Part shown: in pieces, positions 28,574 through 37,965 of the stretch
Numbering within the stretch: position 1 is the first letter of the stretch
How the letters are laid out: every line of letters begins with the position of its first letter
DNA from: JAPLYB01 sp964500015
GTDB lineage: Archaea > Nanobdellota > Nanobdellia > Pacearchaeales > UBA284
Assembly: GCA_964500015.1 (NCBI GenBank)
Contig: CAZCMN010000004.1
Location: 1 to 44,404 of the forward strand
Direction: 5' to 3'
DNA: 44,404 nucleotides
Made by a program: the position numbers and the translations under genes
Notes under the pieces: generated by a model
What the model saw: only the letters and a program-made list of their open reading frames with translations
Told to the model about the DNA's origin: nothing
The model's database searches: none

Positions 28574-31387
28574 CTAAGTTCCTAAATAATCTAATTCTGC
28601 CCAATGTCCTTCTGGACTTATTGTTTTTAGATATTCTGGATAGTAATTAATCTCAGAGGGATAATTCACTTTCCATATTTTTATTGGTCCTTGCAAGTCT
28701 CCTGTTAAAACAATATCTCCTACAGTCAGATTATAAGAATCTCTTAACTGTTTTACAAACAAAGAAGGCTCATTATGGACTAATTCAAAATTTTCAGTTT
28801 CATTTAATAGATATAGTTTAACCCACTCTGCATTAAGTGCTTTTTCACTTAAATAAAGCCCTGCTCCAAGATTATTTATTCCATATTGGCTAACACTTGG
28901 AATAAAATAAAACATGCTATTTAAACCATCTTTATTTATTTCTTGTTTTTTTCCATCCATCCAGAGGTATCTTATTGGAACAACATACTGTTGATTATTA
29001 TAAATCACAATTGCATTAAATTGATTTATTTTTTGAGTTTCTTTATCAATTACAAGTAAAAATGCCCCGATACCTGCTCTTTGCATTGGGAAAAAATTTC
29101 CTTTCCAGGAAACATCTTTATCAAACATAGTTCCGCCAGTATAGACATAAGTTGTTTCATTCTTGGTTTCTTGAGTTTGCTGTTCATTTAAGACAAAAGT
29201 ACTTATCCAGCTAAGTCTGTCTATTCCTGTTTTATCTGAGCCAATACTTGCAAATGCAGAATATTTTCCAATGTCTGAAGAATCAATTAAAAAGTATGAG
29301 ACATTATATGCCTTGCATAATTGCAAAGCTGTTTTCTCATTTTGTGCATTCATAAGATATCTTGCAGTAGTATGATCAAAATAATTATTTATATGCCCAC
29401 CATCAGTTACTGTTGGTCTTTCTCCTAGTGTCTGGACCCAATATCCATAATCCCACCAATGTACAAAAATTGATCCTTCCGGAGTCTCTGTTCTAACCCA
29501 AGCCATTGCTTTCTGCCATTGTTGATAGTATGCGCCATTAATACTATACTTGACCTGCTGACTTGTTGATTTTTCAAAATTAACAGCAGTTATTATTAAA
29601 ATAACTGCAATTAAAATAACAATTGCAATTAGTAAAAATTTAAACACTTTTTCTTTTTGTTCATTCGCGATTTCAAATATTTTTACTGGAAGATATGAAG
29701 AAAGTATAATTAAAGCAGGAGATATTATAAAAAATAATCTTACTGCTCCCCTCATAGAGATAATCATCCAAAATGAAAAAGCAATTATAAATAAACAAGA
29801 AAAATCAATTTTCTTGAAATCTTCTAATGTTTTCTCATCTTTTTTGATATATGCCGTAACATTCATTCCAAGAATAAACAAAACAAAAATAATTAATCCT
29901 CCAAAATAAAGGAATTCAGAAATAAAATTCTGCCCATTTAAAATACTACTAGGAGATATTCTAGAAAATATAAAAGTCAAAAGGAAAAGGATAAAGATTA
30001 TCATCAACCAAATTTTCTTTTTTTTATCAAAGTGTTTTATTGTTTCAAAAAATAAAAGCACAAACCCAGCTAAAAAAAACCAGAATAACCAAGAAAAATT
30101 TCCCATTACTTGTGTTGCATAAGGGCTGCTATTCTCCGCAACAGTAAGTCCAACTCGCCCTTGTCCAAAAGGATGAAGTAAACCCCCTGTAACTCTTGAA
30201 TAAGCATTGACCAAGAGAGAGGGATTAATTATTAATAAAAAAATGATGCTGAGAATTATAGCTATAATCAAACTTATCAATCCTTCAGGCAATTTGATTT
30301 TTTCTTTTATTTTTTTTAGTTTTGTGTTAAATAGGATTAAATCAACAATTAAAATAAAAAAGACTATGCAGCTAAAACCTGTGTCTGTAATTGTGGTTAA
30401 AGTAACACTAAATCCGATTTTGATAATTGAAAAAATCAATGCTGGAACAATCCATGAAAGAAAAATAAGAAAATTCTTTTTCTTTTCTTTATTAAAGAAA
30501 AATATTAAAAAGCTAGTCAAGGAGATAGTCATGAAAATATATCTAAAACCGCCCCAAGTAAATATCATTAATCCAGTAAAGATTCCAGAAACTAATCCAA
30601 GAGCGATTTGGCTTTTTATTTTATCAGATTTCCAAGCTAAGGTAATAAATAAAAAAGCCAGCCAAAGCCATAATACTCCTAAACTTTCTATTTCTGGGAT
30701 TCCTGCAACAGTCCTATGCAGCATTTCAGGAACTACAACATAGAAAATACTAGCAATTAAAGCAATAATTGCAGATTTTTTTTTAGACATTTTAAAGCTA
30801 AAAATTGAAAAAAGAAATAAGAAAAAAGCAATTATACTTAAACTAAAAAAAATCACTGGTGAAATAACTGCAGCAAATTCAACACTTGGTTTTTCTCCGA
30901 TGCCAAAAACATTTAAAATTTTATAAACAAAAACAATTGCATGGGGCATAATAACCCCTTTAGCATAACTTTCAGCTCCAAGCGGTGCCTGAACCATCAT
31001 ATCTGGATTCTGCAAATTTCCGGACACAATATCTTTAGCAAGCCTTAGATATAAAAATGGATCAAGGTCTGGTCCGAGAGTATAATCTCCAGTTGTAACA
31101 TCCTTTAATTGGGGAACATTCTGTGTCCTTAAAGAAACATTAAATATCACAATTGCAGCTAATAAAATAACAACTAAAATCCAAAACCAATTTTTCTTCA
31201 AAAAAGTAGAACTTTTTTTAGAGTCTGATACAAGTTCTTTTTTAATTTCTTTTACTTCAGTTATTGATTCTTTAATATCTTCCTTTTTAATCTCATTTAC
31301 TTCAATGGGTTTAATATCTTCCTTTTTGATTTCCTTTACTTCAACAACATCAATTTTCTCTTCTTTTTTTTCTATATTTTCATCCAT
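28574..31387 (-). CDS. aglB: Oligosaccharyltransferase AglB (STT3)
   Basis: 937 residues. About 65 charged residues precede TM1, with three near-repeats of EVxEIKKEDIK (VEVKEIKKEDIKP, IEVNEIKKEDIKE, TEVKEIKKELVS). After TM1 comes the first loop with the metal site DLDPFLYLRLAKDI, then many helices, a TVAENS (SVSE-like) motif in an outer loop, and the catalytic acceptor-recognition motif W644-W645-D646-Y647-G648 in HWWDYGYW. It moves the glycan from its lipid carrier to Asn in the N-x-S/T sequon outside the membrane. Flippase and GlcNAc-1-P transferase genes flank it. Confidence 0.96.
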   Translation of the reverse strand: MDENIEKKEEKIDVVEVKEIKKEDIKPIEVNEIKKEDIKESITEVKEIKKELVSDSKKSSTFLKKNWFWILVVILLAAIVIFNVSLRTQNVPQLKDVTTGDYTLGPDLDPFLYLRLAKDIVSGNLQNPDMMVQAPLGAESYAKGVIMPHAIVFVYKILNVFGIGEKPSVEFAAVISPVIFFSLSIIAFFLFLFSIFSFKMSKKKSAIIALIASIFYVVVPEMLHRTVAGIPEIESLGVLWLWLAFLFITLAWKSDKIKSQIALGLVSGIFTGLMIFTWGGFRYIFMTISLTSFLIFFFNKEKKKNFLIFLSWIVPALIFSIIKIGFSVTLTTITDTGFSCIVFFILIVDLILFNTKLKKIKEKIKLPEGLISLIIAIILSIIFLLIINPSLLVNAYSRVTGGLLHPFGQGRVGLTVAENSSPYATQVMGNFSWLFWFFLAGFVLLFFETIKHFDKKKKIWLMIIFILFLLTFIFSRISPSSILNGQNFISEFLYFGGLIIFVLFILGMNVTAYIKKDEKTLEDFKKIDFSCLFIIAFSFWMIISMRGAVRLFFIISPALIILSSYLPVKIFEIANEQKEKVFKFLLIAIVILIAVILIITAVNFEKSTSQQVKYSINGAYYQQWQKAMAWVRTETPEGSIFVHWWDYGYWVQTLGERPTVTDGGHINNYFDHTTARYLMNAQNEKTALQLCKAYNVSYFLIDSSDIGKYSAFASIGSDKTGIDRLSWISTFVLNEQQTQETKNETTYVYTGGTMFDKDVSWKGNFFPMQRAGIGAFLLVIDKETQKINQFNAIVIYNNQQYVVPIRYLWMDGKKQEINKDGLNSMFYFIPSVSQYGINNLGAGLYLSEKALNAEWVKLYLLNETENFELVHNEPSLFVKQLRDSYNLTVGDIVLTGDLQGPIKIWKVNYPSEINYYPEYLKTISPEGHWAELDYLGT

Positions 31388-31398
31388 TTTAGCTTAAT

Positions 31399-32730
31399 TC
31401 ATTTTCTATAAAAAAACTGCCTTTTTATACTTTTATGTGATTTATTAAATCTTTTTTTCAATTTTTCTAGTTCTTGTTTTTCCTTGATTGCTTGTTTTGG
31501 AGAGATTATTGTAATAGTCACCATTGAAATAAACAAAAGTATGTAAACAATTAATAACATGTTAATGAATTGGCCTATGCTATTATGGAATAGAATTAAT
31601 AAAACAATTTCTAAAAAAGCGGCGCTTCCTAAAACTCTAATAGTCATTCTTTTATTTTTGTTTATTGATAGATTGTAGTAAACGAGCAAATTACTAAATG
31701 AAAAAAAGGCGATTGCTACTGTCATGTATTTTAAGTAGGGTGCAGCATCCAAATATTTTGATCCTAAAACAAGATTAATCACCTGTTCAGGAAATATCCA
31801 AAATAATGCCAAAGCTGCAGCAAATAAGATTAATATCATTAAAGAAACTTTTTTTAAGATTTTTTGGCATTCAAATTCTTGTTTTTTTTCATTTTTTGCA
31901 GCAATAGTTAGATTAGGCATCATTGCTCTCTTTGCCCCAGTTGCAATAAAAAATAATGCCTTACATATCAAAGAAACTCCGGCATAAATTCCAGAGATTT
32001 TTGGAGAAAAAAAGTATCTAGCAAGAATAATATCTAGACTATACATCAAAACCACTAATCCGAACATGATAAGTGTTGCAAAAGAATATTTTCCAAAACT
32101 TTCCTTTATTTTTTCAGTTTTAAATTTTTTCAAAAATCCAAAAGATAATATACCGATTAAAAATGCCAAAATCAAAGAAATTGGTGCAACAGCTAATGCT
32201 CCATAAATCTTGATGTTTAATGGAAGAATTGCTACTATTAATATAGCAATTCCTAACTTGACAATCCCTTCAATTGAATTATTTATCCCTAGTGCCTTAA
32301 ATTTTCCCAATCCTTGATACACTCCCCAAATAACCGGCAGCATAAAAGAAAAAATTAAAATTGATCCAGCAACAATCAAAATCCAATAATTTGTATGGAA
32401 AAGTCCAGTCAATAAAGGGCTAATTGCTAAAAAAATAATAAAGGCAATTATTGAAAAGATAAATACTTTTTTTAAAGTAGATTTCATTAATCCTCTGATT
32501 TTTCCATATTCTTTTTTAGAGTCATATTTTGTAGTATAAAGAGAAATCACTGTCCTGATTGTTTCTTGCGGAATGCTTAAGATATAAGTCAACGCGATTA
32601 TAGAATAGAGCAGACTATATTCTTCTATAGAAAGCATTCTTGCCATGGCAAAAGTATAGAAGTAGCTGGCTATTGAAGCAATAGCTGAAAAAACGATTAA
32701 TGTTAAAGCATCTCTTGTAACTTTATGCAT
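31399..32730 (-). CDS. Oligosaccharide flippase (MOP superfamily)
   Basis: 443 residues, about 12-14 hydrophobic helices. The N-terminus DALTLIVFSAIASIASYFYTF and YSLLYSIIALTYILSI fit the RfbX/Wzx group. The final ~25 residues are basic (KKRFNKSHKSIKRQFFYRK). Being only 11 bases upstream of aglB on the same strand, it is the best candidate for turning the N-glycan precursor to the outer face. Downstream of, and 1 base from, the SpoIIM-family gene. Confidence 0.9.
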   Translation of the reverse strand: MHKVTRDALTLIVFSAIASIASYFYTFAMARMLSIEEYSLLYSIIALTYILSIPQETIRTVISLYTTKYDSKKEYGKIRGLMKSTLKKVFIFSIIAFIIFLAISPLLTGLFHTNYWILIVAGSILIFSFMLPVIWGVYQGLGKFKALGINNSIEGIVKLGIAILIVAILPLNIKIYGALAVAPISLILAFLIGILSFGFLKKFKTEKIKESFGKYSFATLIMFGLVVLMYSLDIILARYFFSPKISGIYAGVSLICKALFFIATGAKRAMMPNLTIAAKNEKKQEFECQKILKKVSLMILILFAAALALFWIFPEQVINLVLGSKYLDAAPYLKYMTVAIAFFSFSNLLVYYNLSINKNKRMTIRVLGSAAFLEIVLLILFHNSIGQFINMLLIVYILLFISMVTITIISPKQAIKEKQELEKLKKRFNKSHKSIKRQFFYRK

Positions 32731-32731
32731 T

Positions 32732-33601
32732 CTACGCCCCTACTAAAGACATTATAGCTGGAGTTAGAAATACTTCTAAGATAGCTGCAATAATTAAAAT
32801 AACTACTGCAATTATTATCAAGTCTAAAGAATCTCGCATAACTCTCCAAAATTGTTTTTTTCCAAATTCATGCTTGATTATTGCAACACTGATTATTCCA
32901 CCTGCAAGAGCTGCGACAAAATAAGCAGCTATTTCTGGAATTCCATGAATCATGTATCTAAGCAGTGAAGAAGGCATATTTATAATTGAACCCTTACTAA
33001 ACAAACCCATTGCTACCCCAATGACACTTGCGTTCCATGCAAGAATAAAAATTGCTCCAGCACCAAATAAAAGCGAAAAAATTAGGATTGTAATCATAAC
33101 TAAAAGATTATTTGCTAAAATAGATGAAACACCTCCCAAACCTGTTTTGATATTATCTCCAGTCACTGCTCCAGTTATCCCTTCGCAATTTTTTGTATCT
33201 CCTGGATTAATGCTGCAATATGTTTCTAATTGCGCTTTAAAACTTACATCTACTAATCCTTGGGGCATTAAAATAAACGCCAGTGCAAAAGCGATTGTAA
33301 ATCCGAGAAATAAGAATAATAATGCACTCAGAGCCTTTCCATGCTCTTCTATCAATGTTTTTTCTTCTTTAATCCTGAGTTCCTTCTTTTCTTCAAGTTT
33401 TATCAAGAAATACATAAAGGGAATTGAAAAAATTGTAGTAAACATAACAATGAATATACTGCTATATTTCTCTAGAGTGGGATTTCTATAAAAAAGAAAT
33501 GTTGCAATAGCTACAGAAATGGCAGCATAAAAAAAACCAATTATTAACATCTCCCAGGGTCTTCTTTCTGCTTTTTTTGGATTAACAAGAAATTCTAACA
33601 T
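32732..33601 (-). CDS. Stage II sporulation protein M family (DUF95) membrane protein
   Basis: 289 residues with about six hydrophobic helices. The core reads NNLLVMITILIFSLLFGAGA, then LAWNASVIGVAMG and IHGIPEIAAYFVAALAGG, the characteristic SpoIIM/DUF95 pattern. In archaea this family is widespread and of unknown role; in Bacillus SpoIIM acts with SpoIID/SpoIIP in cell-wall remodelling. A loop of ~35 residues with two cysteines (CSINPGDTKNCEGIT) lies outside. It heads the flippase-aglB operon, so it may serve cell-surface assembly. The 416 bases upstream have no gene. Confidence 0.85.
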   Translation of the reverse strand: MLEFLVNPKKAERRPWEMLIIGFFYAAISVAIATFLFYRNPTLEKYSSIFIVMFTTIFSIPFMYFLIKLEEKKELRIKEEKTLIEEHGKALSALLFLFLGFTIAFALAFILMPQGLVDVSFKAQLETYCSINPGDTKNCEGITGAVTGDNIKTGLGGVSSILANNLLVMITILIFSLLFGAGAIFILAWNASVIGVAMGLFSKGSIINMPSSLLRYMIHGIPEIAAYFVAALAGGIISVAIIKHEFGKKQFWRVMRDSLDLIIIAVVILIIAAILEVFLTPAIMSLVGA

Positions 33602-33655
33602 CTTTTTTAATATTAATAGAGGTTTTTCCCATTTTAAAAGCTTTCTGAGCAGAAA

Positions 33656-33960
33656 CTTGACTTTGCCATCCTAAAACGCTCAAAAATCAGGAGATTTTTG
33701 GCGTGCCCAAAAACAATATGTTTTCAAGCAAATTTCCAATTTTTGGGACGCTGAAATGCTAGAAAATCAGGAGATTTTCTGCACGCCGGAAATTGTTCAT
33801 TTCCAAGCGAACAAAGTTTTTCGAGCGAATGCGAGTTATGTTGCAATAAATTCTGTCTTTAACACTTATAGATTTTTTAAGCACAAAAAATTCCTAGGAA
33901 AAATAGGATGCTAGAATCAAGACAATTCTTATTTATACTTACCATTGGCAAAGTCAAGCA
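33656..33960. repeat. Gene-free stretch (33602-34017) with palindromic repeats
   Basis: No gene is seen. Hairpin A (33677-33703) is CGCTCAAAAATC/GATTTTTGGCG and hairpin B (33758-33782) is GCTAGAAAATC/GATTTTCTGC; both have the loop AGGA, so they are copies of one element. CTTGACTTTGCCAT at 33656-33669 recurs inverted at 33946-33960 (GGCAAAGTCAAGCA) and at 27450-27465. The rest is A/T-rich, with a GAAGAGG sequence shortly before the ATG at 34018 that may serve as Shine-Dalgarno. Confidence 0.6.
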
Positions 33961-34017
33961 GAAAGAAAGATTTTTAATTGCAAAATCTTTGTTTAATTAT
34001 AAAGAAGAGGTTAAAAC

Positions 34018-34854
34018 ATGACTCAATTTGAACAAATTTGTAAAGATATAAAATCCCTTAAAATCCAGGGAGCAGAACAAGTTGCTAGACAAGCATTAAA
34101 AGCCCTAGAAATCAAACATGACAAGGTTTCAGTAAAAAAATTAATTAGCCTAAGACCAACAGAACCCTGTTTAAGAAATTGTATTTATCATGCCCTATCT
34201 TTCCATAATGTTGAAATTGGAATTCAAGAAACAATTAAATTAATGAATTACGCAAGACATAAAGTAATAACTTATGGCTCTAATCTCGTTAAAAACAAGT
34301 CTATAGTCTTTACACACTGTCATAGTGGAACAGTCATGTCTATATTAATAGAAGCTAAAAGACAAGGTAAAAAATTTCAAGTTTATAACACTGAAACAAG
34401 GCCAAATCTGCAAGGAAGAATAACTGCAAATGAATTATTAAAAGCAGGAATTCCAGTAACCATGTTTATTGATTCTGCTTCAACTTCTGCCTTAAAAGAA
34501 GCAGACTTATTTTTATTTGGTGTTGATGCAATAACTAGCCAAGGTTCTGTTATAAATAAAATTGGAAATAAGATGATGGCCGAAATTGCTCAAAAATACG
34601 ATGTTCCAAGTTATGCTTGCAGTTTTTCCTGGAAATTTGATCCAAAAACTGCACTTGGAAAAATTGAAAAGTTAGAATCAAGAGATGAAAAAGAAGTGTG
34701 GCCTGGCAAGCCTAAAAAATTAAGAATAAGCAATGTTGTTTTTGAAGAAATTCCAGCACGCCTAATCACCGGGATTGTTTCAGAATTTGGGATTTTAGAG
34801 CCAGGAACTTTTGTTTCAGAATTTAGTATAAAATACCCTTTCTTGGTTAAATAA
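34018..34854 (+). CDS. Ribose-1,5-bisphosphate isomerase-like protein (eIF2B alpha family)
   Basis: 278 residues. The C-terminal Rossmann-like part has THCHSGTVMSIL with C101, VYNTETRPNLQGRITANELL and FLFGVDAITSQGSVINKIGN with D170. The Cys and Asp correspond to the catalytic pair of archaeal ribose-1,5-bisphosphate isomerase, and the HCHS form separates these from eIF2B regulatory subunits. The enzyme makes ribulose 1,5-bisphosphate in the AMP/nucleoside degradation route with AMP phosphorylase and form III RuBisCO; neither is in this window. It is ~45 residues shorter than the ~320-residue Thermococcus enzyme. Confidence 0.75.
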   Translation: MTQFEQICKDIKSLKIQGAEQVARQALKALEIKHDKVSVKKLISLRPTEPCLRNCIYHALSFHNVEIGIQETIKLMNYARHKVITYGSNLVKNKSIVFTHCHSGTVMSILIEAKRQGKKFQVYNTETRPNLQGRITANELLKAGIPVTMFIDSASTSALKEADLFLFGVDAITSQGSVINKIGNKMMAEIAQKYDVPSYACSFSWKFDPKTALGKIEKLESRDEKEVWPGKPKKLRISNVVFEEIPARLITGIVSEFGILEPGTFVSEFSIKYPFLVK

Positions 34855-34903
34855 AATAAATGAACTAATAAGCACAAAAATAAGTAAGACAAAAACTAAT
34901 TGC

Positions 34904-34938
34904 GCAACACCACGTTGTCTGCTGATGCAGAATGTTGC
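34904..34938. other. Structured element ahead of the HAD gene
   Basis: GCAACA (34904-34909) pairs with TGTTGC (34933-34938) around an inner perfect hairpin TCTGC-TGAT-GCAGA (34918-34931). It lies 36 bases before the ATG at 34975 and could be a leader structure, a small RNA or a repeat. It is unusually GC-rich for the surroundings. Confidence 0.4.
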
Positions 34939-34974
34939 AAGATTTAGATTATATTCAACTTACAAATACAAAAA

Positions 34975-35634
34975 ATGCTCAAGAAAAAATTAATTTCTTT
35001 TGATTTAGACCAAACTTTAGTTGATACTATCAAAAGTCACATGAAATCTTACTTAGAAGTTTTCAAAAGAAATAACTTAAAAATTCCAAGTAAAGAAAAG
35101 CTAAGAAATTTAATTGATGGAAGACATGGAAGAAGAGTAATAAATGGATTATATCCACATCTTTCTAAAGAAAAAGCTGAAAAATTAAGACTTGGAAGAA
35201 AACCAATTCTTTTAAAATATTCTTATTTAATGAAACCAATTCCAGGAGCATCAAAAGCCTTAAAAATATTAAAGAAAAAACATGAATTAGCTTTAATAAC
35301 CAATGCAGCAAAAAATGAAGTAGATCTTTTTTTAAAAAAATCAAAAATAAATCCTAAAATTTTTGACTTAATATTAATTGGAAATAAGATGAAACATCCA
35401 AAACCATCTCCAGATAGCATAATAAGAGCAGAGCATATTCTTCATGTTGATTCTGATATTCATGTTGGAGATTCTATTTATGATGTTTTGGCTGCAAAAA
35501 GAGCAAAAGCAATAAGCATAGCAGTTTTAACTGGTCAAGCAACAAAAACAAAATTAAAAAAATATAAACCGGATTATATTCTTAATTCTGTAGCAGAATT
35601 GCCAAAGTTACTTAAAGATAAAAAACTATCTTAA
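34975..35634 (+). CDS. HAD-superfamily hydrolase (phosphoglycolate phosphatase-like)
   Basis: 219 residues. Motif I is FDLDQTLVDT (nucleophile Asp and acid/base Asp two residues later), motif II is LITNAAKNE, motif III includes KHPKPSPD and motif IV is HVGDSIYDVLAAKRAKA. The cap domain lies between motifs I and II, as in the PGP/beta-PGM subgroup. It removes phosphate from a small molecule; substrate unknown. It runs with the isomerase-like gene upstream and the membrane glycosyltransferase 3 bases downstream. Confidence 0.88.
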   Translation: MLKKKLISFDLDQTLVDTIKSHMKSYLEVFKRNNLKIPSKEKLRNLIDGRHGRRVINGLYPHLSKEKAEKLRLGRKPILLKYSYLMKPIPGASKALKILKKKHELALITNAAKNEVDLFLKKSKINPKIFDLILIGNKMKHPKPSPDSIIRAEHILHVDSDIHVGDSIYDVLAAKRAKAISIAVLTGQATKTKLKKYKPDYILNSVAELPKLLKDKKLS

Positions 35635-35637
35635 AAA

Positions 35638-37197
35638 ATGCCAGAAGAGCAAAAAGAAGAAGTAAAAGAAGAATTAGGAGAAAAAGTAAAAGAAGATTTT
35701 TTTCAATCAATAAACCAATTTATTTTGAAAAATGAAAAAATTATCTTAATTTCTTTATTAATTATTTCTTTGATTATCACAATTATTCTTGGTTTTCAAA
35801 TTAAAAGTCAGTGGTCTCAAGATAGTTACTGGCACATGTCTCTTGCAAAGAATATATTCTCTGGAAAAGGTTACACTATTGATGGTCAATCACCTCATGG
35901 CAAATATCCTCCTGGACTCTCTTTTTTGATTTTACCTTTTCTTTTAATATTTTCTAATGTTCAAATAGCAGGTTTGATCTTGATAGGAATTTTATCTCTC
36001 TTGTCAATTTTTTTAATATATAAAATAGGAAAATTAATAAGCCCCTTAGTTGGGATAATTTCCTCAATTTTATTATTGACCCATTATCTCTGGGTTTTTA
36101 ATTCAGTTTGTATAATGACTGAAATTCCTTTTGCTTTTTTTTCAATATGTTCAATTTTTTTATTTATCAAGGGATTTAATAAAAAAATTTATTTTATTCC
36201 CTCGTTAGTCTTTTTTGCAATAAGTTCTTTAATAAGGTATGATGGATTTCTTTTGGTTTTCCCATTTGCATTTTTTTTATGGAAAAATAAGCTTGAAATT
36301 AAGCAAAAAATTAAAAAAGAATTTATCATCGGTCTATTTTTAGCATTAATTATTATAGGCGCTTGGTTTTTAAGAAATTGGATTACATTTGGAAACCCAT
36401 TTTATACTGATTATTCAAGCGAGATAACAACTTTCTCTTTTTCTCAGGCATTTTTCTTTTTAGGACTGTTCTTTAAAACAGGTTATGTTTTTCCTTTTTT
36501 AAGTTTAATTGGAATTTATTTCTTAATTAAACAGAAAAATCAAAAAATAAATGTTTTTTTCATTTGGTTTTTGATTTATATTCTTTTACATTTATTCTGG
36601 TCTGCAAAAACCATCCGTTTTTATGTGGAGATATTACCCTTGATGTGTCTTCTCTCTTCTTTAGGTTTAATTGGAATTTCTAAAATCCTAACAAAAAACA
36701 AAAAAAAGTTTTTTACTATTCTTGCTATTTTGCTAATAATTGTCATAGCAGGACAAGCATTTATTTTCTTTTCTGGGTCAATTAATAAAGAATCTTCAAT
36801 AAAAACTCTTAATAGGTATGAACCAATTCACCAAGCATCTGGTTGGGCAAACAAGAATCTTCCAGAAGAAGCTATTTATATTGTTCCAGATAAGGCAGTT
36901 TATAATCTTTATTTAAATAAAAAGAACATTCTTTATTATAATCAAGGTGTGAATTTTATTTTTACAAACAAAGAAAATTACTCTATTTTCATTTTTGCAG
37001 ACACTATTCATCTTTGGATGACTCAACCTTTCTTAAAAGGAGAAAGTGGCCAGATTGTCTTACAATCTAAAGATAATATGGGTTTCTTAACTAATCTAGT
37101 AATAGAAACTGAGCTGATTGATAAAGAAGATTATCAAAATAGATCTGAAGCAATCATCCTTAAAGTTAAAAGCTCTAGAATTGAAAAATCTAATTAA
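35638..37197 (+). CDS. Polytopic glycosyltransferase, ArnT/PMT-like (GT83/GT39 type)
   Basis: 519 residues. After a charged N-terminus, TM1 (IILISLLIISLIITIILGF) leads to the external catalytic loop with SQDSYWHMSLAKNIFSGKGY (Asp in the DS-W-H place) and SPHGKYPPGLSFLILPF, the hallmark of ArnT/PMT-type enzymes (Y/KYPPL-like). About ten further helices follow, then a soluble end of ~120 residues. These enzymes take sugars from polyprenyl-phosphate donors outside the membrane. The adjacent converging GT2 gene (overlap of 4 bases at the stops) may make such a donor. Confidence 0.88.
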   Translation: MPEEQKEEVKEELGEKVKEDFFQSINQFILKNEKIILISLLIISLIITIILGFQIKSQWSQDSYWHMSLAKNIFSGKGYTIDGQSPHGKYPPGLSFLILPFLLIFSNVQIAGLILIGILSLLSIFLIYKIGKLISPLVGIISSILLLTHYLWVFNSVCIMTEIPFAFFSICSIFLFIKGFNKKIYFIPSLVFFAISSLIRYDGFLLVFPFAFFLWKNKLEIKQKIKKEFIIGLFLALIIIGAWFLRNWITFGNPFYTDYSSEITTFSFSQAFFFLGLFFKTGYVFPFLSLIGIYFLIKQKNQKINVFFIWFLIYILLHLFWSAKTIRFYVEILPLMCLLSSLGLIGISKILTKNKKKFFTILAILLIIVIAGQAFIFFSGSINKESSIKTLNRYEPIHQASGWANKNLPEEAIYIVPDKAVYNLYLNKKNILYYNQGVNFIFTNKENYSIFIFADTIHLWMTQPFLKGESGQIVLQSKDNMGFLTNLVIETELIDKEDYQNRSEAIILKVKSSRIEKSN

Positions 37198-37895
37198 TTG
37201 AAAAACCTGTATTTTATTAGAGTGTAAACAGCAGAAAGACCATCAATAGCTTTTATCTTTTTTCCTTCTTTTTTTGTTCTTGGATTATATCTTATTTGGA
37301 TCTCTTTTATTTTATATCCCTTTCTTAATATTTTTGAAGTTATTTCTGGCTCTATATCAAAACGATTTGCTTTTAATTTAATCTTTTTTAAAATTTCCTT
37401 TCTAAAAACTTTATAACAAGTTTCCATATCTGTGACTTTCTTAAAATATATCAAAGAAGTCAAGAAAGAAAGAATCTTATTTCCATAATAAAAAGAGTTC
37501 TTTTTCCAAACCCCCTTTTTTTTAAATCTCGACCCATAAACTATGAGACACTCATTTTTGATTATGGGGTTTAATAGCTTTTTATAATCGTTTATATCAT
37601 ACTCTAAATCAGCATCTTGTATTCCGATTATGCTTCCAGAAGCCTTTTTAAAACCCATTCGAATAGCATAGCCTTTTCCCCTATTCTTTAGATAGGAAAT
37701 AAATTTTATTTTTTTATTTTTTTTACAGATTTTTTTTATTTTTTCTTCGGTTTTGTCTTTTGAAGCGTCATTTACTATTATAATCTCTTTATCAATAGGA
37801 AGCTTAACATTTATTATCTGGTTAATTACTTTTTCAATTGTTTTTTCTTCATTAAAAACCGGAACAACAATAGAAATTTTTTCTTTACTCATCAC
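37194..37895 (-). CDS. GT2 glycosyltransferase, dolichyl-phosphate sugar synthase-like
   Basis: 233 residues. ISIVVPVFNEEKTIEKVI, IIIVNDASKDKTEEKI, NRGKGYAIRMGFKKASGSII, GIQDADLEYDINDY (DxD present as DAD) and YGSRFKKKGVW are the DPM1-like pattern. No C-terminal membrane anchors. It should transfer a sugar to polyprenyl phosphate, supplying donors for ArnT-like enzymes such as the neighbouring 35.6-37.2 kb gene. The end is basic and could touch the membrane. Confidence 0.9.
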   Translation of the reverse strand: MMSKEKISIVVPVFNEEKTIEKVINQIINVKLPIDKEIIIVNDASKDKTEEKIKKICKKNKKIKFISYLKNRGKGYAIRMGFKKASGSIIGIQDADLEYDINDYKKLLNPIIKNECLIVYGSRFKKKGVWKKNSFYYGNKILSFLTSLIYFKKVTDMETCYKVFRKEILKKIKLKANRFDIEPEITSKILRKGYKIKEIQIRYNPRTKKEGKKIKAIDGLSAVYTLIKYRFFN

Positions 37896-37965
37896 CTAAA
37901 TAGCGAGGAATCGCCATCCCCCAATTTTAATATTATTAAGCAAGTTGTTATCGACATTTTTGTTC

